From: Luteimonas terrae
GTDB lineage: Bacteria > Pseudomonadota > Gammaproteobacteria > Xanthomonadales > Xanthomonadaceae
Reading direction: 5' to 3'
DNA: 64,000 bases
Assembly: GCF_004358165.1 (NCBI RefSeq)
Contig: NZ_SMTG01000002.1
Coordinates: forward strand, 310,001 to 374,000
The notes below the pieces were generated by a model that was not told the origin of the DNA, ran no database searches, and was given only the letters and a program-made list of their open reading frames with translations. Numbering within the stretch: position 1 is the first letter of the stretch; each line of letters opens with the position of its first letter. The translations under genes were made by a program, and so were the position numbers. Shown one piece after another: positions 23,850-31,981 of this stretch.

Positions 23850-25348
23850 GGCGTGGTCGCCCCGGCGTGGGTCTGCGTGAGGGAGGTGGGTGCGGTCGGC
23901 GCGAGACCGCCGCCGAGCGCGCGGTCGAGATCGACCGCGGCGGACAGCCGCTGCGCGCGCAGCGTCGCGCGCTGCTGTTCGAGCTGGAACAGCGGCCGTT
24001 GCGCGGCGAGCACGTCGAGCTGGTTGCCGATGCCGGCGTCGTAACGCGTATCGGCCAGTTCGAACGCCTGCCGCGCGGCGTCGAGTGCGCCGGTCACGGT
24101 GTCGATCTGCGCGTCCAGTGCACGTGCCGACTGCAACGCATCGGTGACTTCGCGTAGCGACTGCACCAGGGTCTGGTTGTAGCTGGCGACGGCGAGGTCG
24201 TAGTCGGCATCGCGCTGCGACAGGCCCGCGCGCAGGCGGCCGCCGTCGAAGATCGGCAGGCTGATCGCAGGCCCGCCGAAGCCCAGCAGCGCATCGCTGC
24301 CGAACAGGTCCGACAGGTTGCCTGCGGCCAGGCCGACCAGCGCGCTCAGATTGACGCTGGGCTTGAATGCGGCCTTGGCTGCATCGACGCCGCGCGACGC
24401 GGCTTCCACGCGCCAGCGCGCGGCGACAACATCGGCGCGATGGCCCAGCAGTTCGCTCGGCAGCACCGCCGGCACCTGCGGCGCGGGCGCCTGCAGCAGT
24501 TGCGGGCGCGTGATGTCGAGGCCGCGGTCCGGGCCCTTGCCCAGCAGCGCCGCCAGCGCGTTGCGTAACGCGTCGATCTGCTGCTGCGCGGCCTGCGCCT
24601 GCTGGCGCGCGATGCCGATCGTGGCATCGGCGTTGCGCAACTGCAGCTGGTTGTCGAGGCCGGCGTCGACACGCTGCCGGGCGAGATCGCGCAGACGCGT
24701 CGCGCGCGCCGTTTCGCGCGTCGCGACATCCTGCGCATCGAACGCCTGCGCCAGCGCGATGTAGCTGCGTGCGACATTGGACGACAGCGTCAGCCGCGCG
24801 GCCTGCGCATCGACCTCGGCCGCGCGGGCCTGACCGGCGGCGGCTTCGAAGGCCGCGCGCTGCCCCCCCCATAGATCGGGCGCCCAGGCGAAGTTCAACA
24901 TCAGGATGCCGCTGGCCTTGAAGTCGCCGCCGATCGGCTCGGGCGCGATGGTCTCGGGCAGCTGCACGCCGCTGAGTCGCGCGCTGGCGCCGAGCGTCGG
25001 CTTGCGCTGCGCGTCAGCCAGACCGGCCTGCGCCTGCGCGCTGCGGGCGCGGGCATCGGCGGCTGCCAGGGATGGGCTGTCGCGCAGGGCCTCATCGATC
25101 AGCGCGTCGAGCTGTGGATCGCCGAATGCGGTCCACCAGTCGCTGCGCGGAAAGTCGGCAGCGCTCAGCGGATCGGCGGCAAGGCTGCGACCGATCGCGA
25201 GCGTGTCGGCATCGGTGGCGGCCAGCTGCGGCTCGAGGCCGCGACTGCTGGCGCAACCGGCCAGCAGCAATGCGGAGGCGAGCAGCGTGAGAAACGGCAA
25301 CGCCGCAGCCGGCGCCCGTCGCGGGGCGCGTGTCGTGGAGAAAGACAT
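23846..25348 (-). CDS. Outer-membrane efflux lipoprotein (NodT/TolC family)
   Basis: A 500-residue outer-membrane factor with the two-fold OEP repeat typical of NodT-type channels. The start MSFSTTRAPRR leads into a hydrophobic segment and the lipobox LLLAGCAS, so it is predicted to be lipid-anchored. Family blocks such as DWWTAFGDPQLDALIDEAL, YDAGIGNQLDVL and ISLPIFDGGRLRAGL are present. I start at the ATG at 25348, two bases after the marR stop; an open extension upstream lies inside marR in another frame. It completes the tripartite pump with EmrA and EmrB. Confidence 0.92.
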   Translation of the reverse strand: MSFSTTRAPRRAPAAALPFLTLLASALLLAGCASSRGLEPQLAATDADTLAIGRSLAADPLSAADFPRSDWWTAFGDPQLDALIDEALRDSPSLAAADARARSAQAQAGLADAQRKPTLGASARLSGVQLPETIAPEPIGGDFKASGILMLNFAWAPDLWGGQRAAFEAAAGQARAAEVDAQAARLTLSSNVARSYIALAQAFDAQDVATRETARATRLRDLARQRVDAGLDNQLQLRNADATIGIARQQAQAAQQQIDALRNALAALLGKGPDRGLDITRPQLLQAPAPQVPAVLPSELLGHRADVVAARWRVEAASRGVDAAKAAFKPSVNLSALVGLAAGNLSDLFGSDALLGFGGPAISLPIFDGGRLRAGLSQRDADYDLAVASYNQTLVQSLREVTDALQSARALDAQIDTVTGALDAARQAFELADTRYDAGIGNQLDVLAAQRPLFQLEQQRATLRAQRLSAAVDLDRALGGGLAPTAPTSLTQTHAGATTP

Positions 25349-25350
25349 GG

Positions 25351-25809
25351 TCACTGTCCCGGGAAGGAGAGGTTGTCGCGGACCTGTTCGAGGACGCGGA
25401 TGAACTGCAGGCGCTGGTCGTCGTCCATGCCCGACATCGCGCGCTCGCGCACGCGGTTGCCGCACTGGTCGATGTCGCGCCAGATCGCCTCGCCCTGTTC
25501 GCTGAGCCGGATGCGCACCACGCGGCGGTCGTCGGGATCGGCATGCCGCTCGACCAGCCCGCGTTCGATCAGCTTGTCGATCAGACGCGTCATCGCGCCC
25601 GGATTGAGCTCGGCGGCGCGCGCGAGCTCGGTCGCACTGGTCGTGCCCAGGGCGAGCTTCTTCAGCGTGATGTACTGGCTGAAACTCAATTCATGCCCGG
25701 CCTGCGCCAGCTCGTCGGCCATCCGCGCCCACATGGCATCGCGGACCTGCCGGAACAGCAGACCGAGCGAAGAACCGCTGGAGGAAGCGCAGGGGCGGGT
25801 GGTGTCCAT
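25351..25809 (-). CDS. MarR family transcriptional regulator
   Basis: A 152-residue winged-helix regulator. The recognition helix region SATELARAAELNPGAMTRLIDKLIERGLVERHADPDDRRVVRIRLSEQG has the classic MarR wing (DxRxxxxxLT) with DDRRVVRIRLSE. It is the first gene of the efflux operon, which fits the EmrR/MarR logic: a repressor released by the drug or phenolic that the pump exports. A candidate operator lies 30-42 bases upstream of its start. The ATG at 25809 is preferred over one nine codons earlier, which would overlap the promoter. Confidence 0.92.
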   Translation of the reverse strand: MDTTRPCASSSGSSLGLLFRQVRDAMWARMADELAQAGHELSFSQYITLKKLALGTTSATELARAAELNPGAMTRLIDKLIERGLVERHADPDDRRVVRIRLSEQGEAIWRDIDQCGNRVRERAMSGMDDDQRLQFIRVLEQVRDNLSFPGQ

Positions 25810-25839
25810 GGCCGCGCATACTCCTCGCCAGGGCAATTG

Positions 25840-25851
25840 TTGTCAAGGCAA
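25840..25851 (-). promoter_or_regulatory. Candidate MarR operator of the efflux operon
   Basis: TTGTCAAGGCAA (read on the plus strand) is an imperfect 12-base palindrome, TTGnCnnGnCAA, which resembles marbox-type sites. On the minus strand it includes TTGACA, which has 17 bases to GAGTAT and could be the -35 box. Autoregulation by the adjacent MarR protein is inferred. Confidence 0.5.
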
Positions 25852-25917
25852 GTATTGTTGTGGCAAAGGGAATCTGCCCCAGGCGGAAGGCATCGATTCA
25901 GAAAAAAAGGGCGGGCG

Positions 25918-26706
25918 TCAGCCCGTCCGCCGCAGCACCAGTTCCAGCACGAACTTGCTGCCGAAGAACGCCAACACAAGCAGCGCCATCGCCGCCAGCG
26001 TCCAGCCGACCGCGCGGGTGCCGCGCCAGCCGTGACGCCATCGGCCGAACAACAACGCGCCGAAGGCCAGCCACGACAGCACGCTGAGCACGGTCTTGTG
26101 CATCAGGTGCTGGGCGAAGAAGTCGTCGACGAACAGCACGCCGGTAACCAGCGTGGCGGTGAGCAGGGCGAAGCCGACCCAGATGGTCCGGAACAGCAGC
26201 GATTCGAGTTCGGTCAGCGGCGGCAGCGCGCGCAGCCAGCGGTGGAACTCGCGGCGGCGCAGCGCGCGTTCCTGCGCCCACAGCAACAGCGCCAGCAATG
26301 CGGCGATCGCGAGCGTGGCGTAGGCCAGCAAGGCGAACCAGGCATGCAGCTGCAGGCGCCAGTCGAGTGCGTCGCTCGCCGAATGGGCCGCGCGGCCGTA
26401 GGCGACGAGCATCGCGGCGGCCAGCGGAAACACGATCACGCCGAGCGCGGCCATGCGGCCGCGGATGTCGTAGAGCACCGTCAGCGCCGCCATGCCCAGG
26501 CCGACCAGCGACAGCGCGGCGAAGAAGTGCAGCTCGGCACCGACCGTGCGCCAGACGACCACGTGGGCGGCGATGTGCAGGGCGATCGCGCCGAGCGCGG
26601 GCGCAGCCCACCACAGGCGGGCAGGCGCCGGCTCGCGACCGACGCCGCGCACGAGCGCCGCGGCCGCCAGCACGTAAAGCAGGGCTGCGATGAGAACGGT
26701 TGTCAT
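25918..26706 (-). CDS. CcsA/YpjD-like cytochrome c assembly family membrane protein
   Basis: A 262-residue integral membrane protein with about eight helices. The end holds the family hallmark: FVDDFFAQHLMHKTVLSVLSWLAFGALLFGRWRHGWRG, with conserved histidines that can bind heme in CcsA-type proteins. An earlier LHIAAHVVVW and LQLHAWFALLAYATL supply further histidines. E. coli YpjD has the same position, divergent from ffh. Its precise role is not established; true cytochrome c biogenesis loci (ccmA-H) are not in this window. Confidence 0.85.
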   Translation of the reverse strand: MTTVLIAALLYVLAAAALVRGVGREPAPARLWWAAPALGAIALHIAAHVVVWRTVGAELHFFAALSLVGLGMAALTVLYDIRGRMAALGVIVFPLAAAMLVAYGRAAHSASDALDWRLQLHAWFALLAYATLAIAALLALLLWAQERALRRREFHRWLRALPPLTELESLLFRTIWVGFALLTATLVTGVLFVDDFFAQHLMHKTVLSVLSWLAFGALLFGRWRHGWRGTRAVGWTLAAMALLVLAFFGSKFVLELVLRRTG

Positions 26707-26793
26707 CGCGCGAGTGTCGCATGCCGGAGACGCCCGCCGAAGCGTCCGGTCGCGTCGTGCGGCGCATACGGGAGTCGTCCGTGGTCGCACGGC

Positions 26794-26799
26794 TATAAT
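26794..26799 (+). promoter_or_regulatory. -10 box of ffh
   Basis: A perfect TATAAT followed by CGCCGGCC lies 32 bases before the ffh start. No matching -35 is apparent. The same box plus CGCCGGC follows at rpsP. Confidence 0.65.
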
Positions 26800-26831
26800 C
26801 GCCGGCCGTATTCCGCCGCATCGAGTCCCGC

Positions 26832-28202
26832 ATGTTCGAATCCCTGACCCAGCGCCTGTCCGGCACCATGGAGCGCCTGCGCGGCCGCGGTCGTCTGACC
26901 GAGGAGAACATCCGCGAGGCGACCCGCGAGGTGCGCATCGCGCTGCTGGAGGCCGACGTCGCGCTGCCGGTGGTGCAGGCGCTGATCGAACGCATCAAGG
27001 TGCGGGCGGTCGGCCAGGAAGTGCTGAAATCGCTGACGCCGGGTCAGGCCCTGATCAAGGTCGTACGCGACGAACTGACCGCGGTCATGGGCGCGCAGGC
27101 GACCGAGCTCAACCTCAACGTGCCGGCGCCGGCGGTCATCCTGATGGCCGGCCTGCAGGGCGCGGGCAAGACCACGACGGTCGGCAAGCTGGCCAAGCTG
27201 CTCAAGGAAAAGCGCAAGAAGAAGGTCATGGTGGTCTCGGCCGACGTCTACCGTCCGGCCGCGATCGAGCAGCTGAAGACGCTGGCCCAGCAGGTCGACG
27301 TGAGCTTCTTCCCGTCTGAGTCCTCGCAGCAGCCGGTCGACATCGTGCGCGCGGCGATCGCGGACGCGAAGAAGTCCTTCATCGACGTGCTGCTGGTCGA
27401 TACCGCCGGCCGCCTCGCGATCGACGAGGCCATGATGGCCGAGATCCAGGCGCTGCACGCCGCGGTCAATCCGGTCGAGACGCTGTTCGTCGTCGACTCG
27501 ATGACCGGCCAGGACGCCGCCACCACCGCCAAGGCCTTCGGCGAAGCGCTGCCGCTGACCGGCGTGGTGCTGACCAAGACCGACGGTGACGCCCGTGGCG
27601 GTGCGGCGCTGTCGGTGCGCTACATCACCGGCAAGCCGATCAAGTTCGTCGGTACCGGCGAGAAGGTCGACGGGCTCGACGTGTTCCATCCCGAGCGTGT
27701 CGCCGGCCGCATCCTCGACATGGGCGACGTGCTGTCGCTGGTCGAGCAGGTCGAAGGCCAGGTCGACAAGGACAAGGCGCAGAAGCTCGCCGAGAAGGTC
27801 GCCAAGGGCAAGAAGTTCGACCTCAACGACATGCGCGACCAGCTCGAGCAGATGCAGAACATGGGCGGCATCGGCAGCCTGATGGACAAGCTGCCGGGTC
27901 TGGGCAACGTGCCCGAGCACCTCAAGCAGCAGGTCAGCCAGGGCAAGGAAGTGCCGCGGATGATCGCGATCATCGGCTCGATGACCAAGAAGGAACGCCG
28001 CAATCCCAACCTGCTCAACGGCTCGCGCCGCGCGCGCATCGCCGCCGGCTCCGGCACCACGCCGGCTGACGTCAACAAGCTGATGAAGCAGTACATGCAG
28101 ATGGAAAAGATGATGGGCAAGATGGCCCGCGGCGGCATGAAGGGCATGATGCGCGGCCTGCAGGGCATGATGGGCGGCATGGGCCGCATGCCGTTCCGCT
28201 GA
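26832..28202 (+). CDS. ffh: Signal recognition particle protein
   Basis: The 456-residue SRP GTPase that delivers nascent inner-membrane proteins to the translocon. The N-domain (ALLEADVALPVV) is followed by the G-domain with G1 GLQGAGKTTTVGKLA, the DVYRPAAIEQL insertion-box region, DTAGRL and TKTDGDARGG. The methionine-rich M-domain at the end (MDKLPGLG, then MEKMMGKMARGGMKGMMRG) binds 4.5S RNA and signal peptides. It is divergent from the CcsA-like gene and followed after 25 bases by an aminotransferase class IV gene. Confidence 0.97.
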   Translation: MFESLTQRLSGTMERLRGRGRLTEENIREATREVRIALLEADVALPVVQALIERIKVRAVGQEVLKSLTPGQALIKVVRDELTAVMGAQATELNLNVPAPAVILMAGLQGAGKTTTVGKLAKLLKEKRKKKVMVVSADVYRPAAIEQLKTLAQQVDVSFFPSESSQQPVDIVRAAIADAKKSFIDVLLVDTAGRLAIDEAMMAEIQALHAAVNPVETLFVVDSMTGQDAATTAKAFGEALPLTGVVLTKTDGDARGGAALSVRYITGKPIKFVGTGEKVDGLDVFHPERVAGRILDMGDVLSLVEQVEGQVDKDKAQKLAEKVAKGKKFDLNDMRDQLEQMQNMGGIGSLMDKLPGLGNVPEHLKQQVSQGKEVPRMIAIIGSMTKKERRNPNLLNGSRRARIAAGSGTTPADVNKLMKQYMQMEKMMGKMARGGMKGMMRGLQGMMGGMGRMPFR

Positions 28203-28227
28203 GCCCGGCCTGCTTCGGCGCCGTGCG

Positions 28228-29019
28228 ATGACGCGCGTGTTCTGCAACGGACGACCGGCGACGGTCGAGGATCTCGCCGGGCCCGCGCTGCGCAACGACG
28301 GCCACTTCACCACGTTCCAGCTGCGCGACCGCGCGGTGCTCGGGCTGGACCTGCACCTGCAACGACTCGATGCCGCCTCGCGCGCGCTGTTCGATGTGGC
28401 GTTGCCGCCAACGCGCGTACTGGACGGTCTGCGCGCCGCCCTCGATGCCACCGCCACACGCGATGCCAGCGTGCGCATCACCGTGGTGCCAGGGGCAGGC
28501 GAGGGCGGTTTCGACGTGCTGGTGTCCTTGGCGCCGCCGGCTGAGCCGGACGCCGCGCCGATGCGCGTGCGCAGTGTCGTCTTCCAGCGCGACTTCGCCG
28601 CGATCAAGCATGCCGGCACGTTTCCGCTGTTCGAACACCAGCGCCGTGCGCGCGTCGCAGGCGCTGACGATGCGCTGTTCGTCGACCCGGCCGGTCACAT
28701 GACCGAAGGCTCGGTGTGGAATGTCGGGCTGTGGGACGGCGCAACAATCGTGTGGCCACGGGGCAATGCCCTGCGCGGGACACGCGAGCGCCTGCTGCAG
28801 GCCGGCTTCGCCGTGCTCGGCGTGCCCCAGTCGGCGCGCCCGGTCGTGTCTGGCGAGATGCGAGCGCCAATGGCCGCCTTCGCCTGCAATGCCCGAGGGC
28901 AGCGGATGATCGCCTCGGTCGATGGTCATGCGCTGGCGCTGGATCCGCAGCTGCCGGCCCTGCTGGCCCAGGCGCTGGCCACGCAGGCGCCGATGGCGGT
29001 GGACGATCCGGTCGGCTGA
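28228..29019 (+). CDS. Aminotransferase class IV (aminodeoxychorismate lyase-like)
   Basis: A 263-residue fold-type IV PLP enzyme. Lys127 in AAIKHAGTFP is the expected Schiff-base lysine, and the family segments RARVAGADDALFVD and GHMTEGSVWNVG (PLP-phosphate and cofactor binding) are present. Members include PabC (folate synthesis), branched-chain and D-amino-acid aminotransferases. The short length and divergent sequence suggest PabC-like or an unassigned class. It lies between ffh and rpsP with 25- and 105-base gaps, and is not in a folate cluster. Confidence 0.8.
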   Translation: MTRVFCNGRPATVEDLAGPALRNDGHFTTFQLRDRAVLGLDLHLQRLDAASRALFDVALPPTRVLDGLRAALDATATRDASVRITVVPGAGEGGFDVLVSLAPPAEPDAAPMRVRSVVFQRDFAAIKHAGTFPLFEHQRRARVAGADDALFVDPAGHMTEGSVWNVGLWDGATIVWPRGNALRGTRERLLQAGFAVLGVPQSARPVVSGEMRAPMAAFACNARGQRMIASVDGHALALDPQLPALLAQALATQAPMAVDDPVG

Positions 29020-29067
29020 TCCGGGCCCGTCTGGCGGCCGGCTTGCGCCCCCGCGCGGGATTCCCGC

Positions 29068-29073
29068 TATAAT
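29068..29073 (+). promoter_or_regulatory. -10 box of the rpsP operon
   Basis: TATAAT with GC before and CGCCGGC after lies 51 bases before rpsP. TTGCGC at 29043-29048 could be a -35 box but the spacing of 19 is long. Confidence 0.65.
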
Positions 29074-29124
29074 CGCCGGCTTACCTCGCCACCCTGGCGA
29101 CTGGGCAACACAGGAAGCAAAGCA

Positions 29125-29391
29125 ATGGTCAAGATCCGTCTGACGCGCGGCGGCGCCAAGAAGCGTCCGTTCTACCACATCATCGTGACCGACTCGCGCA
29201 GCGCGCGCGACGGCCGCAACATCGAGCGCGTGGGTTACTACAACCCGGTCGCGACCGGTGGCGAGCAGCGTGTCGTCCTCGACACCGCCCGCGTCGACCA
29301 CTGGGTCGGCAACGGTGCGCAGATGACCGACAAGGTCCGCGCCCTGTACAAGGAAGCCGCCAAGGCCGCTCCGGCCGCTGCAGCTGCCTGA
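29125..29391 (+). CDS. rpsP: 30S ribosomal protein S16
   Basis: S16 is an 88-residue primary rRNA-binding protein. Its start [25 protein letters not shown] and the [11 protein letters not shown] block are canonical. It ends in an alanine-rich tail (APAAAAA). ACAGGAAGC precedes the ATG as ribosome-binding site. First gene of rpsP-rimM-trmD-rplS, an operon conserved across proteobacteria. Confidence 0.97.
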   Translation: MVKIRLTRGGAKKRPFYHIIVTDSRSARDGRNIERVGYYNPVATGGEQRVVLDTARVDHWVGNGAQMTDKVRALYKEAAKAAPAAAAA

Positions 29392-29425
29392 TCCGACGGC
29401 CGCGCCCCGCGCGCGGCCTTCCGAT

Positions 29426-29953
29426 ATGGATACCCCGACGCGCCAGCCTGCCCCCCGGATGATCCAGGTGGGGAAGGTCCATGGCGCGTTCGGCGTGCGT
29501 GGCGAAGTGAAACTCGAGTCGTTCACCGAGCCGCGCAGCGCGATCTTCCGCTACCAGCCTTGGACGCTGCGCGATGCGCGTGGCGTCGAGCGCGCCTGCG
29601 AAGGTGCGCGTGGCCGCGAGACGCCCAAGGGCGTGGTCGCGACCGTGCCGGGCATCGAGGATCGCGACGCCGCCGAGGCCGCGCGCGGTCTCGAAGTCTG
29701 GGTGCCGCGCGAGGCGTTGCCGCCGCCGAAGCCGGGCGAGTACTACTGGGTCGATCTCGAAGGCCTGCGCGTGCGCAACGTCGAAGGCGTTGATTTCGGC
29801 GTGGTCTCGTACCTGTTCGATACCGGCGCCAACGACGTGCTGGTCGCGCAGGGCGATCGCGAACGGATGATCCCGTTCGTGGTGCCGGACTACATCCACT
29901 CGGTCGATTTCGACGCCGGCGTGGTCACCGTCGACTGGGATCCGGAGTTCTGA
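29426..29953 (+). CDS. rimM: 16S rRNA-processing protein RimM
   Basis: A 175-residue 30S maturation factor that binds S19. The N-terminal RimM domain ([26 protein letters not shown]) and the C-terminal PRC-barrel ([15 protein letters not shown], then [24 protein letters not shown]) are complete. It is 34 bases after rpsP. A repeat rich in GTGATTGG lies directly after its stop and separates it from trmD. Confidence 0.95.
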   Translation: MDTPTRQPAPRMIQVGKVHGAFGVRGEVKLESFTEPRSAIFRYQPWTLRDARGVERACEGARGRETPKGVVATVPGIEDRDAAEAARGLEVWVPREALPPPKPGEYYWVDLEGLRVRNVEGVDFGVVSYLFDTGANDVLVAQGDRERMIPFVVPDYIHSVDFDAGVVTVDWDPEF

Positions 29954-29959
29954 GAGGCG

Positions 29960-30033
29960 GTGATTGGTGATTGGGAAAAGCGGGCCATGACGTCGGAAAG
30001 CGCGTCGAATCACGAATCACGAATCACGAATCA
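29960..30033 (+). repeat. Short-repeat element spanning the trmD 5' end
   Basis: GTGATTGGTGATTGG (29960-29974) is followed 31 bases later by four perfect tandem CGAATCA heptamers (30006-30033). The two parts are roughly inverted relative to each other (ATTGGTGATT against AATCACGAATCA). The same building blocks form the duplicated element ahead of obg. Because the unit is seven bases, each gain or loss of a copy would shift the reading frame of anything translated through it. Confidence 0.8.
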
Positions 30034-30787
30034 CGACGACGCCATCCGCATCGACGTCGTGAGCCTGTTCCCCGATTTCATCGATCAGGCCGCCGCGGTC
30101 GGCGTCGTCGGCCGTGCGCGCGAGCGCGGGCTGTTGTCGCTGGAAGGCTGGAATCCGCGCGATTACGCCACCGGCAACTACCGGCGTGTCGATGACCGCC
30201 CCTTCGGCGGCGGCCCCGGCATGGTGATGCTGCTCGATCCGTTGCTGGCGACGCTCGCCGCTGCGCGGGCCGCCGATCCGGCACCGGCGCGGGTCATCTA
30301 CATGAGTCCGCAGGGGCGACCGCTGACCCAGGCGAAGGTGCGCGAGCTCGCGCAACTCCCGCGCCTGATCCTGCTGTGCGGCCGCTACGAAGGCGTCGAC
30401 GAGCGTCTGCTGGCCTCCGAGGTCGACGAGGAGCTGTCGATCGGCGACTACGTGCTGTCGGGCGGCGAGCTGGCCGCGGCGGTCGTCGTCGATGCGGTGG
30501 CCCGCCTGCAGGACGGCGCGCTGGGCGATGTCGAATCCGCCGTGCAGGACAGCTTCGAGGGCGACGGCCTGCTCGACTGCCCGCACTACACGCGCCCGGT
30601 CGAGCACGCGCTGGGCCGCGTGCCGGACGTGCTGCTGTCGGGCAATCACGCCGAGATCGCGAAGTGGCGCCGCCAGCAGTCGCTGGTCCGGACCCTCGAA
30701 CGGCGGCCCGAACTGGTCGACGAAGCCGCCCTCGGCAAGGCCGACCGGCGCCTGCTCGCCGCATGGCGGGCCGGGCAGGGCGACTGA
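29987..30787 (+). CDS. trmD: tRNA (guanine-N1)-methyltransferase, repeat-derived N-terminus
   Basis: TrmD methylates G37 next to the anticodon and prevents frameshifting. The SPOUT core is complete, with the trefoil-knot segments [29 protein letters not shown] and [24 protein letters not shown], and the family start [11 protein letters not shown]. The problem is the start. An ATG at 29987 gives a preceding stretch, [18 protein letters not shown], translated mostly from CGAATCA repeats. The position where relatives begin (MRIDV) reads ATC CGC ATC GAC. So either the ATG at 29987 or an ATC start is used. With 29987 the length is 266. Confidence 0.93.
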   Translation: MTSESASNHESRITNHDDAIRIDVVSLFPDFIDQAAAVGVVGRARERGLLSLEGWNPRDYATGNYRRVDDRPFGGGPGMVMLLDPLLATLAAARAADPAPARVIYMSPQGRPLTQAKVRELAQLPRLILLCGRYEGVDERLLASEVDEELSIGDYVLSGGELAAAVVVDAVARLQDGALGDVESAVQDSFEGDGLLDCPHYTRPVEHALGRVPDVLLSGNHAEIAKWRRQQSLVRTLERRPELVDEAALGKADRRLLAAWRAGQGD

Positions 30788-30824
30788 CCACCCGGCCCAC
30801 TGGCATTGCCGGACGAACCGCGCC

Positions 30825-30830
30825 TATAAT
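30825..30830 (+). promoter_or_regulatory. -10 box ahead of rplS
   Basis: A perfect TATAAT in GC-rich surroundings lies 97 bases before rplS, suggesting a promoter internal to the operon. The nearest -35 candidate (TTGCCG at 30806) is too close, with 13 bases between. Confidence 0.5.
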
Positions 30831-30927
30831 GCGCGGCTAACCGTTTCAACCCGGGCCGAAGAGCCCGCCGAGCCAGAGCGTGCGTCCACGTGCACCACGC
30901 CTACAACGACACCAACAGGCCAAGACC

Positions 30928-31368
30928 ATGAACAAGCCCTCGCTGCATACCCTGCTCCAGAACTTCGAAAGCGCCCAGTCCGCGCGCCAGCTGCCCGACT
31001 TCAGCCAGGGCGACACCGTCGTCGTCAACGTGAAGGTCAAGGAAGGCAACCGCGAGCGCGTGCAGGCCTACGAAGGCGTGGTCATCGCGATCAAGAATGC
31101 CGGTCTGAACTCGGCTTTCACTGTCCGCAAGATCTCGCACGGCTACGGCGTCGAGCGCGTGTTCCAGAGCCACAGCGCCCAGATCGATTCGGTGGAAGTG
31201 AAGCGCCGCGGCAAGGTCCGCGCCGGCAAGCTGTACTACCTGCGTGGTCTGGAAGGCAAGAAGGCCCGCATCAAGGAAGACCTGTCGGCTTCGGCGAAGG
31301 CCAAGAACGACAAGGCGCGCGCCGACAAGGCCGCTGCCGCTGCTGCACCGGCGGCTGCCGCCGAGTAA
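30928..31368 (+). CDS. rplS: 50S ribosomal protein L19
   Basis: L19 sits at the 30S-50S interface. The 146-residue protein begins [17 protein letters not shown] and contains [27 protein letters not shown] and [12 protein letters not shown]. Its length exceeds the usual 115 or so because of a C-terminal tail of Lys, Asp and about twelve alanines ([19 protein letters not shown]...). Similar tails occur in other xanthomonads. It is the last gene of the operon and is followed by a GC-rich hairpin. Confidence 0.96.
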   Translation: MNKPSLHTLLQNFESAQSARQLPDFSQGDTVVVNVKVKEGNRERVQAYEGVVIAIKNAGLNSAFTVRKISHGYGVERVFQSHSAQIDSVEVKRRGKVRAGKLYYLRGLEGKKARIKEDLSASAKAKNDKARADKAAAAAAPAAAAE

Positions 31369-31391
31369 TCGGCTCGCAGTGTTGTCGCACG

Positions 31392-31415
31392 ACGGCCGCC
31401 GCAAGGCGGCCGTTT
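31392..31415 (+). terminator. Terminator of the rpsP-rplS operon
   Basis: ACGGCCGCC-GCAA-GGCGGCCGTTT: a nine-pair stem, GCAA loop and short T-run, 24 bases after the rplS stop. Confidence 0.82.
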
Positions 31416-31457
31416 GCGTTGGGGCGATCCCGCATTTCGCCTGCGCCGCACGCAAAA

Positions 31458-31483
31458 GGGCGCCGGATCCGCATCCGGCGCCC
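31458..31483 (-). terminator. Terminator of the minus-strand PepSY gene
   Basis: GGGCGCCGGAT-CCGC-ATCCGGCGCCC is an eleven-pair stem; read on the minus strand it is followed by TTTT. It lies 27 bases beyond the stop of the small PepSY gene. Confidence 0.85.
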
Positions 31484-31509
31484 GTTCGCATCTGCGGTGT
31501 CAGCGCGAC

Positions 31510-31839
31510 TCAGTCGTAGTCGATCTCGATCAGGCGCCCGGTGCGCGCCGAATATTCCAGTTCGGCGATGCGACCGTCGTCGCCGCGGATCTCGATGTCG
31601 AATTCGCCGTCGTCGTAACCTACGTCGATGACGCGGCCCGGATGGCGCTTCTGCGCGTCGGCGAGGATGCCATCGAGCGAGGCACTGTTGGCGCGGAAGC
31701 GCGGATCGGCCTGCGCGGCGGCGGCCGCGTGTCGACGGTCGTCGTCGGCACGGCGCTCGTCGTGGGTCTGGGCGACGACGGGCAGGGCGATGGCGAGGCC
31801 GGTGGCGGCGATCAGGCTGGCGATGACGGTACGGGTCAT
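31510..31839 (-). CDS. Exported PepSY-domain protein (first paralogue)
   Basis: A 109-residue protein with a signal peptide (TVIASLIAATGLAIALPVVAQ) and one PepSY domain: LDGILADAQKRHPGRVIDVGYDDGEFDIEIRGDDGRIAELEYSARTGRLIEIDYD. PepSY domains are thought to modulate peptidases or sensor proteins in the periplasm; the function of this one is unknown. The mature part is strongly acidic and its C-terminal half resembles the divergent PepSY gene at 31982. The two genes share a 142-base intergenic region, suggesting joint control by the regulator encoded at 32296. Confidence 0.85.
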   Translation of the reverse strand: MTRTVIASLIAATGLAIALPVVAQTHDERRADDDRRHAAAAAQADPRFRANSASLDGILADAQKRHPGRVIDVGYDDGEFDIEIRGDDGRIAELEYSARTGRLIEIDYD

Positions 31840-31920
31840 GGAAGGTCCTCGTGGTGATGGGCGTGGTGTCAGGAGCGGGCCGGTGGATCACCGGTGCGAC
31901 GCCCAGTCTCCGCAGCGCGC

Positions 31921-31959
31921 TTAACGAGGCCCTGATCGAGTCGTTCACGAAGTCGTTAA
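31921..31959. promoter_or_regulatory. Candidate regulator site between divergent PepSY genes
   Basis: TTAACGA (31921-31927) and its complement TCGTTAA (31953-31959) frame the region, and TCGTT is repeated directly at 31941 and 31953 (12-base period). OmpR/PhoP-type regulators bind such direct repeats spaced about one helical turn. The site is 20-60 bases before the plus-strand PepSY-regulator-kinase operon. It was found by eye only. Confidence 0.4.
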
Positions 31960-31981
31960 TCGGCCTCGCCACACTGGCGCC

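Noticed and set aside
24861..24880. C-run in the outer-membrane efflux gene as a possible frameshift
   Set aside because: The reading frame continues correctly through it with conserved family sequence on both sides.
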